Assembly: GCA_020831485.1 (NCBI GenBank)
Contig: JAFIGG010000004.1
Coordinates: forward strand, 1 to 64,000
Reading direction: 5' to 3'
From: Opitutales bacterium
GTDB lineage: Bacteria > Verrucomicrobiota > Verrucomicrobiia > Opitutales > Oceanipulchritudinaceae
DNA: 64,000 nucleotides
Shown: piece after piece, positions 16,630-26,397 of the stretch
How the letters are laid out: the number at the start of each line of letters is the position of its first letter
Position numbering within the stretch: the first letter of the stretch is position 1
Position numbers and translations under genes: made by a program
Notes under the pieces: generated by a model
What the model saw: only the letters and a program-made list of their open reading frames with translations
What the model was told of the DNA's origin: nothing
Database searches by the model: none

Positions 16630-17872
16630 GATTACTCAGTTCCTGCAAAGATTCGCGCAGTTTGGCAACGGTATCGTCGATATCGCTCTCGCGGTGTGCG
16701 TAGGTGATGAACCATTCATTGTTGGCAAAAATGCCTTTTGCGTAGAGCTTCTCAAAAAGGTCGTGACGATTCTTAAGCTTCTCCGCATCCGTACCGGAAA
16801 AGGCTATATCCACCGCCACATCAACGCCAATGGTTCGGGCCGGAAAATCGAATTCCGCAAACGCGGCATCAAAGCCCTCACGCAGCCGTTTACCCAAACG
16901 AAACAGGTGGGCATGCACCGGTTCCCGCTCAAAGACCTGCATAACCGCGATCGCCGCCGCCAGCGACAGCGTTTCCCCTGCGTAGGTGGTCGTGATGATG
17001 CTGCGGTTCAAGGTGTCCATGACTTCAGCCTTACCGGCGTAGGCCGACAAAGGGTAGCCATTGGCAATGCCCTTGGCATAGGCCGATAAATCCGGTTTTA
17101 CCCCAAAATACTCCGGCGCCCCACCCTTCGCCAGGCGGAAGCCGGTCAGGACTTCGTCAAATATCAGAACAACCCCGTATTGATCACAACGTTCACGCAG
17201 CAATTTCAGATAGTCCGGACGAGGATCCTGTGACCACTCTACAGGGGACACAATCACAGCCGCCAATTGCTCGCCGTGGGCCTTGAAAACTTGCTCCACA
17301 GATTCCAGATTTCCGTAGGTCAACTTATGGATGTAGTCGTTCAAAGCCACCGGCACTCCCGGATTGGGCCAACCAAAGGAAAGGGCAAACCAGTCCTGAT
17401 AGCCGTGGTAACCACTCGTCGCCAAATGATCGCGGCCGGTATAAGTCCGGGCAAGGCGCAGGCAGCAGGCACACACGTCCGCTCCGGTTTTCATGAAGCG
17501 AATTTTGTCGGCCCAGCCCAACGTCTGCAAAATTGCCTCCGCCGCTACGGCCTCCACCGGGCTGGCCATGCTGAACAAAGTGCCCTTGTCCAACTGCCTG
17601 CGCACGGCCTCCTCGACTTCAGGATAACGATAGCCGAGCACAATGGGGCCCAGGGCCGCGCGGTAATCGATGTATTCGCGGCCGTCCATGTCCCACATCC
17701 GGCATCCTTCAGCGCGCTCTATAAACGGCGGCCGAGTGGCAATGAAATCATTGTCGTAGCGTTTGGCATTGGTCTGCGTTGCCCAGGGCATCATAGCCTC
17801 GGCCTTCTGATAGTGCGCCCAGTGGCGCGGACTCATGCAGCCTTCGGGAAGAGCTGTGCTTTGGGTGTTCAT
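16622..17872 (-). CDS. Class III PLP aminotransferase (glutamate-1-semialdehyde aminomutase-like)
   Basis: This is a 416-residue cytoplasmic PLP enzyme. The family pattern is complete: GREYIDYRAALGPIVLGY near the N-terminus, FMKTGADVCACCLRLARTYTGR, FDEVLTGFR carrying the cofactor-binding Asp, and AYAKGIANGYPLSAYAG with the Schiff-base Lys. The enzyme is closer in pattern to the HemL-like branch than to ornithine or GABA aminotransferases. It lacks an obvious role in haem synthesis here, because it is embedded 6 bases after a heparinase gene and overlaps an amidohydrolase gene by 8 bases. An attractive inference is amination or deamination of a keto-sugar or amino-sugar acid released from the glycan. 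Some members act as aminomutases or on amino sugars, so the reaction remains open. Confidence 0.85.
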   Translation of the reverse strand: MNTQSTALPEGCMSPRHWAHYQKAEAMMPWATQTNAKRYDNDFIATRPPFIERAEGCRMWDMDGREYIDYRAALGPIVLGYRYPEVEEAVRRQLDKGTLFSMASPVEAVAAEAILQTLGWADKIRFMKTGADVCACCLRLARTYTGRDHLATSGYHGYQDWFALSFGWPNPGVPVALNDYIHKLTYGNLESVEQVFKAHGEQLAAVIVSPVEWSQDPRPDYLKLLRERCDQYGVVLIFDEVLTGFRLAKGGAPEYFGVKPDLSAYAKGIANGYPLSAYAGKAEVMDTLNRSIITTTYAGETLSLAAAIAVMQVFEREPVHAHLFRLGKRLREGFDAAFAEFDFPARTIGVDVAVDIAFSGTDAEKLKNRHDLFEKLYAKGIFANNEWFITYAHRESDIDDTVAKLRESLQELSNHG

Positions 17873-17878
17873 TATTTC

Positions 17879-19885
17879 TCAGACTAGCTTAACTACCGGT
17901 ATTTGTCCACGGGTAATCAACAACGCCTGCAAACGCCCAGCTTTGATACGCCAACCATCGGCGCTCTGCTCAACCGAATGCTGCGGCTGGCCGGAACGAT
18001 CCGGCTGATCGCTCGCAGTCAAAACAGTCAGCACCTCATGCCGCAGAGCTTTATCCGAACGAAGTTCAACGTATGGAAAAGTTTCCGCGTCGTCAGGAAT
18101 GTCCAGCTTTGCCGTGCGAATATCCACTCCCGAGCGGGAGAAGACCTGCCCGTCCAGGCGTGCTTTCGGACGCTTGATCGAAAAACGTCCTTCACCGTCC
18201 GAAGCGACCTCTGCAGCACCATCACGGTTGTCCGGATGAAAGCGCACATCCAGAGTCTGCGGCCAATAGCGCAGCTGAACCTGATCCAACACGACGACAA
18301 TGTCCGGCTTGGCAAAGATCACCGTCCGCAGGACTTTGAATATATGGTAATTGTCGATCCGGTAGGCGGCAGTGGCATCACTGGTCCACCAGGCAACGTG
18401 CCCCAGGTCCTCAAAGCGCATCACGTTGGAATAGGAAAGACCGTCATTGGTTCCCTCTTCACCACGGTGGTACTGCTGCCCCCGGTCACCAACCAATACG
18501 GTGTTGTGCGCTTCCGTCAGCCGCAGCAGCCACCGCGGCTGGCGCCAATCGTAATCGGCACGAAACGGATCGTTCAACAGGCGCTCGCCGTATATCTTAT
18601 AAATAAAGCTGTTGCGGTCTGCATGCTCGTGATTGGCCGGACCTCCGCTGCGGAAGCCGAGTGCGGCGTCATTCTCGCCCCAGCCGGTCCGACAGAAGAT
18701 CCAGTCCAGATCCGTGCGCACATTCAGCAAAGCATCAGACGGTTGCTTGACCGAACGCTCCGGATAGTACCAGAGGAAGTCAAAAATGAAACGCGGCTCC
18801 GAAACCTTCTCCGCAACGAACTGAGCCAGCGGATTCCCAGTCTTCGTCCCAATCCATGAGGGCACACAGGGATTCACGCTGCCAAATGTATCTCCAAAAT
18901 TCATTACATCTGGAGCTCCCTCAGGTTGACGTCCAGCTTGGGAGACAAGCATAAAATCGAGAAACTTGTCCAGTTCGATCTCATCGCCCCAGTCGATCGT
19001 TCCCCTCACGCGCTCATGGGCTTCAAAAAAGCTGAAGCCTGTGCGCCAGGTATAGGCTGCGTAACTGATCGCCTCAAAGAAACTGCCATCGTCCTCAAAG
19101 AATGTCATAACCCGCCGCATGCTGTCTTCAGCAGTTTTAAGCCATTTTTCAGCACGGTCATCGTAACCCAGCAATGCCAAGGCTCCAATCCCCAGCGCTG
19201 CAGATGGATCCGAGCGCAGGTTATTGGCCCCGACAATCATCGGCCAACGGCTCATATCGATGTCGTAAAAGCCTTCGTGCACCTCATCAAAACCCCAGCC
19301 TTTAACTTTGTCTACATTGTCCATGCCAAAGACCGTCCGGTAACAGGGCAGACAACCCTTCTCCGCGACCGCGTCCATCAGCTTGCGGTCGAAGTCGGCA
19401 TCAATCCGGTCCTGGATGACTTGGCGGGCAAACAAGGCCACCTTCACGCCCCAGGGCGCCCGCTGAAAGCCGATCACCTTGGTTCTGTCCTCGCGAAAGT
19501 AGTCCCAGTTCGGCAAGGCGACCAAAGCCTCCAAAGCCTCGAGAATATGCTTGGCCCGGCTTTCAGAGGGCTCAACCAACTGCACCAGCGCACTGTGGCT
19601 CAGTGCATACAGACCCTGATAATACTCTCGAATCAAATCGAGGGTTTCCAGAGCTGTTTTGAACATCTGCGTCGGTCGGGCTGGATCCTCCTGCTTCCAC
19701 TCCTCAAACTTAGCTGCCAACAAAGGCGTCTTTGCATTGGCCCGGATGCGAGGGAGGTCATCGGGGTGGTAATAAAGATTGAGTTTGCGGGGAGATTGAC
19801 TGCTGCCGGCTGCCTGAACAGCCTGAGGCAAACCTGCCATTGCCAGAGAAGAACCACCCAGCTTGAAGAAATTACGTCGATTCAT
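17879..19885 (-). CDS. Tat-exported heparinase II/III-type polysaccharide lyase (copy B)
   Basis: This is a 668-residue predicted exported lyase. MNRRNFFKLGGSSLAMAGLP is a twin-arginine signal. It is followed by an alpha-rich half (with FMLV and RWPMIVGANNLRSDPSAALG) and the heparinase II/III core GFRSGGPANHEHADRNSFIYK, LLNDPFRADYDWRQPRWLLRL, EAHNTVLVGDRGQQYHRG. It is clearly paralogous to copy C immediately upstream: both share YHIFKVLRT, KPDIVV and DQVQLRYWPQ. This implies a tandem duplication. It sits third in the operon, 23 bases after copy C and 6 bases before the aminotransferase gene. A lyase role is inferred from the fold and conserved His residues. The signal RR-x-F-F-K is a close match to the Tat consensus. 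Confidence 0.85.
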   Translation of the reverse strand: MNRRNFFKLGGSSLAMAGLPQAVQAAGSSQSPRKLNLYYHPDDLPRIRANAKTPLLAAKFEEWKQEDPARPTQMFKTALETLDLIREYYQGLYALSHSALVQLVEPSESRAKHILEALEALVALPNWDYFREDRTKVIGFQRAPWGVKVALFARQVIQDRIDADFDRKLMDAVAEKGCLPCYRTVFGMDNVDKVKGWGFDEVHEGFYDIDMSRWPMIVGANNLRSDPSAALGIGALALLGYDDRAEKWLKTAEDSMRRVMTFFEDDGSFFEAISYAAYTWRTGFSFFEAHERVRGTIDWGDEIELDKFLDFMLVSQAGRQPEGAPDVMNFGDTFGSVNPCVPSWIGTKTGNPLAQFVAEKVSEPRFIFDFLWYYPERSVKQPSDALLNVRTDLDWIFCRTGWGENDAALGFRSGGPANHEHADRNSFIYKIYGERLLNDPFRADYDWRQPRWLLRLTEAHNTVLVGDRGQQYHRGEEGTNDGLSYSNVMRFEDLGHVAWWTSDATAAYRIDNYHIFKVLRTVIFAKPDIVVVLDQVQLRYWPQTLDVRFHPDNRDGAAEVASDGEGRFSIKRPKARLDGQVFSRSGVDIRTAKLDIPDDAETFPYVELRSDKALRHEVLTVLTASDQPDRSGQPQHSVEQSADGWRIKAGRLQALLITRGQIPVVKLV

Positions 19886-19908
19886 ATGAAGTGTAATAGG
19901 GATTGATG

Positions 19909-21930
19909 TCAGATAAATTTAACCAGTGGATCCTGGCCGGAAGTAATGATTTTGGCATTCAGGCGCCCAGCATGTACCCGCCAACCGTCGGCGGTTGATT
20001 CGACGCGGTGTCGCGGAATCTGCGCACCGGCCGGATCGCCGGAAGCTGTCAAAACCGTAAGCACTTCATGCCGCAGGCCTTCACCTGTCTTGATGCGCAG
20101 GTAAGGATAGGCACCGTGCTCCTCGGGAATATCCAGTTTCTGTCCGGAAACTTCAACCGGGTCGTGACTGAATACCTGGCCATGGAGCGATGCCATGGGA
20201 CGACCAATTCGGAAACGATCCGAAGCTCCTGCCGTATCCAGAACTGCGGCTCCATCGCTATTGTCCGGGAAGAAGCGGATTTCCAAATCCTGAGGCCAGT
20301 AGCGCAACTGGACCTGATCCAGGAGAACGACAATGTCCGGCTTCATGAAAATCGCGGTGCGCAGCACTTTGAAGATATGGTAGTTATCAATCCGGTAAGC
20401 GGCAGTTGCGTCACTGGTCCACCAGACTACGTGACCCGCGTCTTCATAGCGGGTAATATTGGCGTAGGACAGGCTATCGTTGGTACCCTCCGAGCCATCG
20501 TGGTAGTGCTGCCCGCGGCCACCGATGTGCACCGTGTTGTGGGCCTCGCTCTCACGCAGCAGCCAGAGAGGGTGATGGCGGTCGTAGCTGGCATTGAAGT
20601 AATCGTGCAACAGACGCTCGCCATGGGCTTTCAGAATCAGGTGGTTGCGGTCGGCGTGCTCGTGGTTGGCCGGGCCGCCACTGCGGAAGGCGACAACTGT
20701 GTCGTCGGCGCCCCAACCGGTGCGGCAAAGCACCCAGTCGAGGTCGTTGCGTACGTTTCGCAAGGCAAGCGGCGGCGCCTTGCTGGGCCGGCCGCCGTCA
20801 TACCAGATGAAATCCTGGAAAAATCGGGGGACAGAGGTGTTTTCAGCGACGTACTGAGCCAGAGGGTTACCCGTCTGACGACCGATCCAGGATGCGGTCC
20901 CCGGAGTGACATTTCCGCCCCGGGCGTCACTGAAGTTCACCCAGTCCGGACTTCCATCGGCATCCTTACCCAATTGCATCGTCAGGAAATGATCAATGAA
21001 GGGATCAAAGTCGTAGCGCTCATTCCATTTAATCGTTCCCAGACGACGCTCATGCACATCGAAGAATGCAAATGCCGACCTGAGGGTGTAGTCCGCATAA
21101 CTGATGCCCTCGAAAAAGCTGCCATCCCGTTCAAACAACAACATGACGCGATCCATGCTATTCACGGATCGCTCCAGCCATTCCTCAGACCGGGAATCGC
21201 GGTCGCCAACTGCGATCGCGGCGGTCCCCAGCGCCGAGGCAATGACACCGCGGAAATTGTTCGCCCCAAGGATCATCGGCCAGCGGCTTAGGTCCAGATC
21301 CAGAACCGTCATATCCCTGTGCATTTCATCGAAGCCCCAACCTTGAACACTTTCGGGGTTGTCCATGCCATACAGAGCCCTGTGACAGGGCACGCAGCCT
21401 TTTTCTATAATGGCCTGCATGATCTCTTTATCGAAATCCTCATCCAAGTCGTCGGCAACGACCTGCCGCGCCAGCAACAGGTTCACGATTGCCGCAGAAT
21501 TACGCAGCGTTCCGAGCGGCGTGGTCTCCGCTTCACGATAAAAGTCCCATTGAGGCACCTGAATCAGAAGCCGCATGGATTCGCGAATAGCGCGGCTACG
21601 TTCACGGGTAGGACTGACCATCTGAGCGACACATCCGTGCATCAAGGCATTCAGTGCCGGACGGTTGCCGCCGCTCAGAAACTGAAGCGTGTCGGCAAAC
21701 TCCCGCATAGTGCCGACAATCTCCGACGCATCCAAAGAGGCCCACTCCCTGTACATCGGAGCCAGAAGCTCTGAGCGCGCGTTGGCCCGTATCTGCGCCA
21801 GGTCATCACTCCGGTAAAATAGCATATGTCCGTCACCACTGCGACCTGCCATTGCCCGCAGAGGCCCCGGCATTCCGGCGAAAAGAAGTGAAGAGCCCCC
21901 CAAACGAATAAAGTCACGTCGATTCATCAT
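19909..21930 (-). CDS. Tat-exported heparinase II/III-type polysaccharide lyase (copy C)
   Basis: This 673-residue predicted exported lyase is paralogous to copy B. The start shows two adjacent ATGs (21930 and 21927); either yields the twin-arginine signal NRRDFIRLGGSSLLFAGMP. The conserved core reads VAFRSGGPANHEHADRNHLILK, LLHDYFNASYDRHHPLWLLRE and EAHNTVHIGGRGQHYHDG, with the paired His and the following His/Tyr expected in heparinase II/III folds. The gene follows the symporter gene after 33 bases and precedes copy B by 23 bases. Two diverged neighbours plus copy A suggest that the three enzymes attack different linkages or sulphation and acetylation states of one polymer. That division of labour is an inference. 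Confidence 0.85.
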   Translation of the reverse strand: MMNRRDFIRLGGSSLLFAGMPGPLRAMAGRSGDGHMLFYRSDDLAQIRANARSELLAPMYREWASLDASEIVGTMREFADTLQFLSGGNRPALNALMHGCVAQMVSPTRERSRAIRESMRLLIQVPQWDFYREAETTPLGTLRNSAAIVNLLLARQVVADDLDEDFDKEIMQAIIEKGCVPCHRALYGMDNPESVQGWGFDEMHRDMTVLDLDLSRWPMILGANNFRGVIASALGTAAIAVGDRDSRSEEWLERSVNSMDRVMLLFERDGSFFEGISYADYTLRSAFAFFDVHERRLGTIKWNERYDFDPFIDHFLTMQLGKDADGSPDWVNFSDARGGNVTPGTASWIGRQTGNPLAQYVAENTSVPRFFQDFIWYDGGRPSKAPPLALRNVRNDLDWVLCRTGWGADDTVVAFRSGGPANHEHADRNHLILKAHGERLLHDYFNASYDRHHPLWLLRESEAHNTVHIGGRGQHYHDGSEGTNDSLSYANITRYEDAGHVVWWTSDATAAYRIDNYHIFKVLRTAIFMKPDIVVLLDQVQLRYWPQDLEIRFFPDNSDGAAVLDTAGASDRFRIGRPMASLHGQVFSHDPVEVSGQKLDIPEEHGAYPYLRIKTGEGLRHEVLTVLTASGDPAGAQIPRHRVESTADGWRVHAGRLNAKIITSGQDPLVKFI

Positions 21931-21963
21931 AATTCTGTCCTTTCAATTAGTTTCCTCAAAACC

Positions 21964-23814
21964 TCATATTTCGGTGTACCCATGTTTGCGGCAGTAGCTC
22001 CGTAGACCTTTCAAGATTGTTACCCCGATGGCGATGGCGATCACGCCCACAATCGCATTCAACCAGCCTACCCGATCCAAAGTGAATAGACTTATGGCAA
22101 TCATTGCGACGCCGATACCGATGGAAATCTTTGCTACCAGGCGGTAGACCTTGAGTCCGTCCGGGCTCACCTTGACTTCCTCATCGGCATAGGCCGGCGT
22201 GCGGATGTCTTTCTCGTAGGCCTCAATTCGATCCTTAAATTCACCTTCGCGTTTATTGAGGAAACTCGACCCCCAGAAAACGATGCTGGCGACAATCAAA
22301 CCGGTCAAGGCATTGACTTCATATCGAGTCAAGGCATAGCCGAACCAACTCACATTGTAGTCGGCAAAAAGGATGTTCATGAAACGCATCGGCAACTCGC
22401 TTTGAATAGTTGCCAGAATACCAACGATAAGGATTGCAAACATGCCCGTGCCGACCGAGGCAATGGCCGACCACCAGGGCGTTTTAGTAAACCACAGCCC
22501 AAACAATACAGGGACAAAAAGCGCGATCTTGTACAAGGACTCCGCCCGCAGGTAGACTTCAAACGCACCTCCAAAACGCTGCACATTGAAGGCTACCCAG
22601 ATGGCAATGACCCCCAGGATGGCTACGATCGTTTTCCCCACAATCAGCTGCACCCGCTCGGTGGGCTCACGACCTTTGACAGCCTTGCTGATCGGTACGT
22701 AAACATCCTTGGTCAGCACTGCACTGAGCCAGTTGAACATTGTGTCCGACGAGCTCATCGTTGCAGAAAAAATCGCTGCAGCCAGCAAGCCCAGCATCCC
22801 GTGGGGCAGCACTGCGAGGGCGAGAGTTACAAAGGACGCCTCGGAGGGCTGGGCGAGGTCGGGCCACAGGGCTTCAATATTCGGGAACAGGATCGGTGTC
22901 GTCAGCACCGGCAGAATCCACAGAGCTGGCAAAACGAAAGAGAAAACCCCGCACCACAGCGCCATTTTTTTGGTATCGCGCTCGTCGGCTACGCTGTAAT
23001 AACGCTGGGCAATGTGCCAGTTTACATTGTAGCCAAAAATTAGATAAATGAAATACACCGGCCAGAACATTGTCGGTCGGTCACTGAGGCCAACCTTGAA
23101 ATACCCTTCGGGCGCCTCCGTGAATAATCGGCTGATGCCATCAATTACATTTCCATCCCCCAACAGGGCAAAGGCCATGGGTGTCATCACCAGAGTCACC
23201 AGCAACACAATAAGGAACTGCACCGCATCGGTTACCATCACCGCCCAGAGGCCACCGAGCGTGGTATAGATCATGATGACCGACCCTGTTACCAACAGGG
23301 TCATTTCAAATCCGTTCAGGGTAAACGGTCCAATTTCATAGCTGAGGTTTCCAATACCCAGAGCTGTGGAAATGAAAATACACAGGGTATAGATCATGAT
23401 GCCGAGAATCAGGGTGTTCGGCACCACCGCCATGAGCGTGTAGAAATAGGTAGTCCCCTGCGAGAATCGGCGGGTTAGAAATTGCAGCGGTGTATCAATG
23501 CGCGTTCGCCGCCACAGGGGACCATATAGCAAGTAGCCTAGCAGATAGGCTGGCAGGGCCAGTGTGAACAGAACCATGGCACCACCTCCGCTACCGTAGG
23601 CAATGCCGGAAGCACCGACAAACATGAAGGCCGAGAAGCCCGATATGAACAGCGAGACACCGGCCAGCCTCCAGGGCACCCGTCCACCGCCTTTGAAATA
23701 GTCGTCCGTTACACGGTTGAAACGTGAAACATAGAAGCCTATGGCGACAACGATCACCATGAATGCGCCGAGGACCGCGTAATCCAAACCGTTGAGAAAG
23801 TGTAATTGTGGCAT
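21964..23814 (-). CDS. Sodium:solute symporter (SSS family)
   Basis: This is a 616-residue inner-membrane transporter of the SSS family (SGLT/PutP fold), likely importing a mono- or disaccharide with sodium. I start at ATG 23814 (MPQLHFLNGLDYAVLGAFMV) because the first transmembrane helix begins directly after; 31 extra in-frame residues upstream look non-coding. At least 13 hydrophobic helices are visible. Family features include FKGGGRVPWRLAGVSLFISGFSAFMFVG, IYTTLGGLWAVMVTDAVQF and the sodium-site region AAAIFSATMSSSDTMFNWLSAVLT. A long soluble loop (about 525-565) precedes two final helices. It is the first gene of the five-gene operon running to 15022, so it probably carries the product of the downstream lyases. 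Confidence 0.9.
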   Translation of the reverse strand: MPQLHFLNGLDYAVLGAFMVIVVAIGFYVSRFNRVTDDYFKGGGRVPWRLAGVSLFISGFSAFMFVGASGIAYGSGGGAMVLFTLALPAYLLGYLLYGPLWRRTRIDTPLQFLTRRFSQGTTYFYTLMAVVPNTLILGIMIYTLCIFISTALGIGNLSYEIGPFTLNGFEMTLLVTGSVIMIYTTLGGLWAVMVTDAVQFLIVLLVTLVMTPMAFALLGDGNVIDGISRLFTEAPEGYFKVGLSDRPTMFWPVYFIYLIFGYNVNWHIAQRYYSVADERDTKKMALWCGVFSFVLPALWILPVLTTPILFPNIEALWPDLAQPSEASFVTLALAVLPHGMLGLLAAAIFSATMSSSDTMFNWLSAVLTKDVYVPISKAVKGREPTERVQLIVGKTIVAILGVIAIWVAFNVQRFGGAFEVYLRAESLYKIALFVPVLFGLWFTKTPWWSAIASVGTGMFAILIVGILATIQSELPMRFMNILFADYNVSWFGYALTRYEVNALTGLIVASIVFWGSSFLNKREGEFKDRIEAYEKDIRTPAYADEEVKVSPDGLKVYRLVAKISIGIGVAMIAISLFTLDRVGWLNAIVGVIAIAIGVTILKGLRSYCRKHGYTEI

Positions 23815-24050
23815 ATGGAAGGTGTGAGCAGGAGACCTGAAATCGAACGGCCAAGTGTGGCCGAGGAATCCGCATTCAAGGCCAAAAACTGAACACAAGG
23901 GATTCATCCCGGGGTTTATAGTAAAGCCGCCGATAACGCATCCCTAGCCGACCCAAATGATTGACCGTAAACCAGTTTTTGCAATGACCCCGATTCGCAT
24001 AAGACATTTACTCCTCTGCCTGAACTGAAATTGCTCCTCTAAAAACACCC

Positions 24051-24635
24051 ATGAGAAAAACTATTCGAATCTTACTGTCCGCAGCTGCGGGAATCTCTCT
24101 CCTGATCTTCTTCGCCGGTTGCGATGGCAACGACAGTGATACAGGCAACACTGGCAACACCAGCAACCGCATCACCCAAGCCAATCCGAATTTCGCCGGC
24201 AAATGGGAACTGCGCACCGACCTGAGCACTGCAGTGGATCCCTGGCGGACCATACGCCTCGACATCGATGTCGACGGCAGCGTTATCGACATCGAAAAAA
24301 CGGTGACCACCGGCCGACGCAATACGACCGAAAACTACCGCATGGACACCGCAAACGAAGAGAACTTCGTACCCATTGCGGTCTGGCTCGATAACCGCCA
24401 CATCGGCGCTTTTCTACCGCACAACAGCGGCAAGACCATCCGCGCCGACTGGTTGGATGATGGCCAGACCCTGAAAATGGAATCCAGCTATACACTGGAG
24501 ACGCACCAGGGTGAAACACCGGTCAGGGCCTACATCGAATACCGGCTTTCACGGGGAGGTGACCGGCTCACGATGCTCGAAATCCGCTCCTCGCGCAACC
24601 GTCCGATCCTGCACGTTTACGAACGTCAGCAATAA
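24051..24635 (+). CDS. Small lipoprotein of unknown function
   Basis: This is a 194-residue exported lipoprotein. The signal MRKTIRILLSAAAGISLLIFFAGC ends in lipobox FAGC with Cys24 as the acylation site, then a Gly/Asn/Asp-rich linker (residues 25-40). The remainder is beta-rich (FAGKWELRTDL, TIRLDIDVDGSVIDIEKTVTT, KTIRADWLDDGQTLKMESSYTLE), which looks like a lipocalin-like or ligand-binding beta barrel with repeated strand-turn units. It is divergent from the symporter operon and 23 bases upstream of the GxGYxYP gene, so the two are likely co-transcribed. I do not recognise a named family. A role in holding the glycan at the membrane is only suggested by position. Confidence 0.8.
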   Translation: MRKTIRILLSAAAGISLLIFFAGCDGNDSDTGNTGNTSNRITQANPNFAGKWELRTDLSTAVDPWRTIRLDIDVDGSVIDIEKTVTTGRRNTTENYRMDTANEENFVPIAVWLDNRHIGAFLPHNSGKTIRADWLDDGQTLKMESSYTLETHQGETPVRAYIEYRLSRGGDRLTMLEIRSSRNRPILHVYERQQ

Positions 24636-24658
24636 ACCTTTAAATTTTTCAGCAAAAC

Positions 24659-26335
24659 ATGAAATCCCTATTTAGCCTATCCCTCAGCCTGATGCTGATC
24701 TCAGCGGTCAGCGCCATGGCCGGCAACAACCGCTCCTACGCCTACGCATACGATCCGGAGGAGTTCGATTTCCCAATGTATTCCATGGAGATCGGCGAAG
24801 GCTGGTACATCGATGAAGATATCGGAGAAATCGCCATGCTTCTCAGCTTGCAGGGGCTCGCAAACAAGGAACGCCCGCAGCTCTACTACGTGTATCCCGA
24901 AGACTGGATCTGGAAGATCACCCGTTCGCTGAAGGCTTTCTACGAGAACCGCTGGGGCTTTGACTTTATCGAGTTGAGTTCACCGGAAGAAGCGCTCGAG
25001 ACTTTGGGCCACCACGCCACAGGTTATGTGGTCTGGGATAAGGATGAACGCCTGACCCTGATGCTGGCCTTCACCCGCGCAGGCCTCGACAATGTGCTGG
25101 TGGTCGACGAGGATAACATTTCCCGGGCCGAAGCCATTGGACTTGAAATGGTCGAGGACTACCGCGGCCAGTTCAACGGCATGACCGACGCGGAGATCTT
25201 TGAAATCGCCATGGACCGCTACTGGGAGCGCTCGAACAAGGATATCGCCGTCTGGCAAGGAGGCTTCTTCCACAGCCGCCGGATGGAACCGGCCATTGCC
25301 GACTACGGCATCTTCCGGGGCGCATTCCAGACCGACTTGTCTGCGAATCCTGAAGACGTTGAGGAAATGATCCTGCACCGCAGAATCCTCGAAGAATTGA
25401 ATCCACGCAGCCTGATCATGGGCTGGCACTCCTACTCCAAGGACACCGAGGGCCAGCACGTTTCCCTGACCTCAAGCTACGGCCACATAATGGAGGGCCT
25501 GAATAGCCTGCCCAACATCAGCTTCAACACACAGATCCCCTTCACTCCAGGATTCGAGTTTCGCAACAATCACAACGTGGAACCCGATGAAATTCTGATT
25601 CCCGAAGAAAAGGTCTACATCTCCCTGATTCAGACCGACAGCATGGGCATCGGTGCATGGGAGCTCGAAGGGCGGGGTGAGATTCCCTACGCCTGGCAGC
25701 CAACCGGGGGTTGGAGCTGGCTCTCCCCGGCAGCGGTCCAGTATTTCAACGAAAGCGCCACACCGAATGACTACTTCATCGCGGGCGGACTTTCCGGACC
25801 GGGCTACATGTATCCGAAACCGATCCCGGAAGAGCATTTCTGGCCGTTGATGGAAAAGACCAAAGCGCGTCATGAACTGCTCGATCTGCGGGTAATGGAA
25901 ATCATGGACTATTCCGAAGGCAACCGCCATGTCGGCAATCAGGACCTCCCTGAAGAGCTGGTGGACCGCTACTACCAAGCCTTCCCAGACGTTATTGGCT
26001 TCATCAATGGCTACGGCGCCGCCCGCACCTTCGACAACCGCGACGGCGTTCCCTTCATCTCCTACGACTACTACCTCGGACTGGGTCGCCCGCCCGAGGA
26101 GGTAGTTGCAGACCTGGAAGAATTGATGCGGCTCAACCAGAAACGGCCTTACTTCCTGCTCATTCACGTACGCGAATCCCAAAGCGTTGGACACGTGGCA
26201 AGCATTCTGAACACCCTGCCCGATGCCGCCGAGGTGGTACCGCTGGATATCTTTCTGAAGAAAGCCGGACAGGCCGATACGATTCAAAGGCGCTTTTTGT
26301 CCGAGGACGACCCAGTGGACTACAATCCCTACTGA
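24659..26335 (+). CDS. GxGYxYP domain protein, secreted, glycan-locus associated
   Basis: This is a 558-residue exported protein with signal MKSLFSLSLSLMLISAVSAMA. The GxGYxYP signature is present as SGPGYMYPKPIP near residue 380. The N-terminal region (AYDPEEFDFPMYSMEIGEGWY, then LSLQGLANKERPQLYY) fits the paired GxGYxY N-terminal domain. GWWxW-type text (QPTGGWSWLSPAAVQYFNES) and LIHVRESQSVGHV follow, as expected. The family occurs in polysaccharide-use loci of gut and marine bacteria and is thought to be a carbohydrate-active enzyme or binder, with biochemical function not established. The gene is followed by a strong terminator at 26361-26397, closing the transcript with the lipoprotein gene. 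Confidence 0.87.
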   Translation: MKSLFSLSLSLMLISAVSAMAGNNRSYAYAYDPEEFDFPMYSMEIGEGWYIDEDIGEIAMLLSLQGLANKERPQLYYVYPEDWIWKITRSLKAFYENRWGFDFIELSSPEEALETLGHHATGYVVWDKDERLTLMLAFTRAGLDNVLVVDEDNISRAEAIGLEMVEDYRGQFNGMTDAEIFEIAMDRYWERSNKDIAVWQGGFFHSRRMEPAIADYGIFRGAFQTDLSANPEDVEEMILHRRILEELNPRSLIMGWHSYSKDTEGQHVSLTSSYGHIMEGLNSLPNISFNTQIPFTPGFEFRNNHNVEPDEILIPEEKVYISLIQTDSMGIGAWELEGRGEIPYAWQPTGGWSWLSPAAVQYFNESATPNDYFIAGGLSGPGYMYPKPIPEEHFWPLMEKTKARHELLDLRVMEIMDYSEGNRHVGNQDLPEELVDRYYQAFPDVIGFINGYGAARTFDNRDGVPFISYDYYLGLGRPPEEVVADLEELMRLNQKRPYFLLIHVRESQSVGHVASILNTLPDAAEVVPLDIFLKKAGQADTIQRRFLSEDDPVDYNPY

Positions 26336-26360
26336 GCGACTTTCCTCCCAAAACAAACAC

Positions 26361-26397
26361 CTAAAAAACCGGAAGGGTCAGCCTTCCGGTTTTTTAG
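26361..26397. terminator. Strong Rho-independent terminator
   Basis: CTAAAAAACCGGAAGG (26361-26376) and CCTTCCGGTTTTTTAG (26382-26397) form a perfect 16-base stem with a 5-base loop. The GC-rich inner stem flanked by A6 and T6 makes it effective in both directions. It separates the glycan locus from the C1-transfer operon. Confidence 0.92.

Noticed and set aside
20008-21291. Open frame of 427 codons on the plus strand within the heparinase C gene
   Set aside because: Shadow of the lyase on the other strand; no motif of its own.
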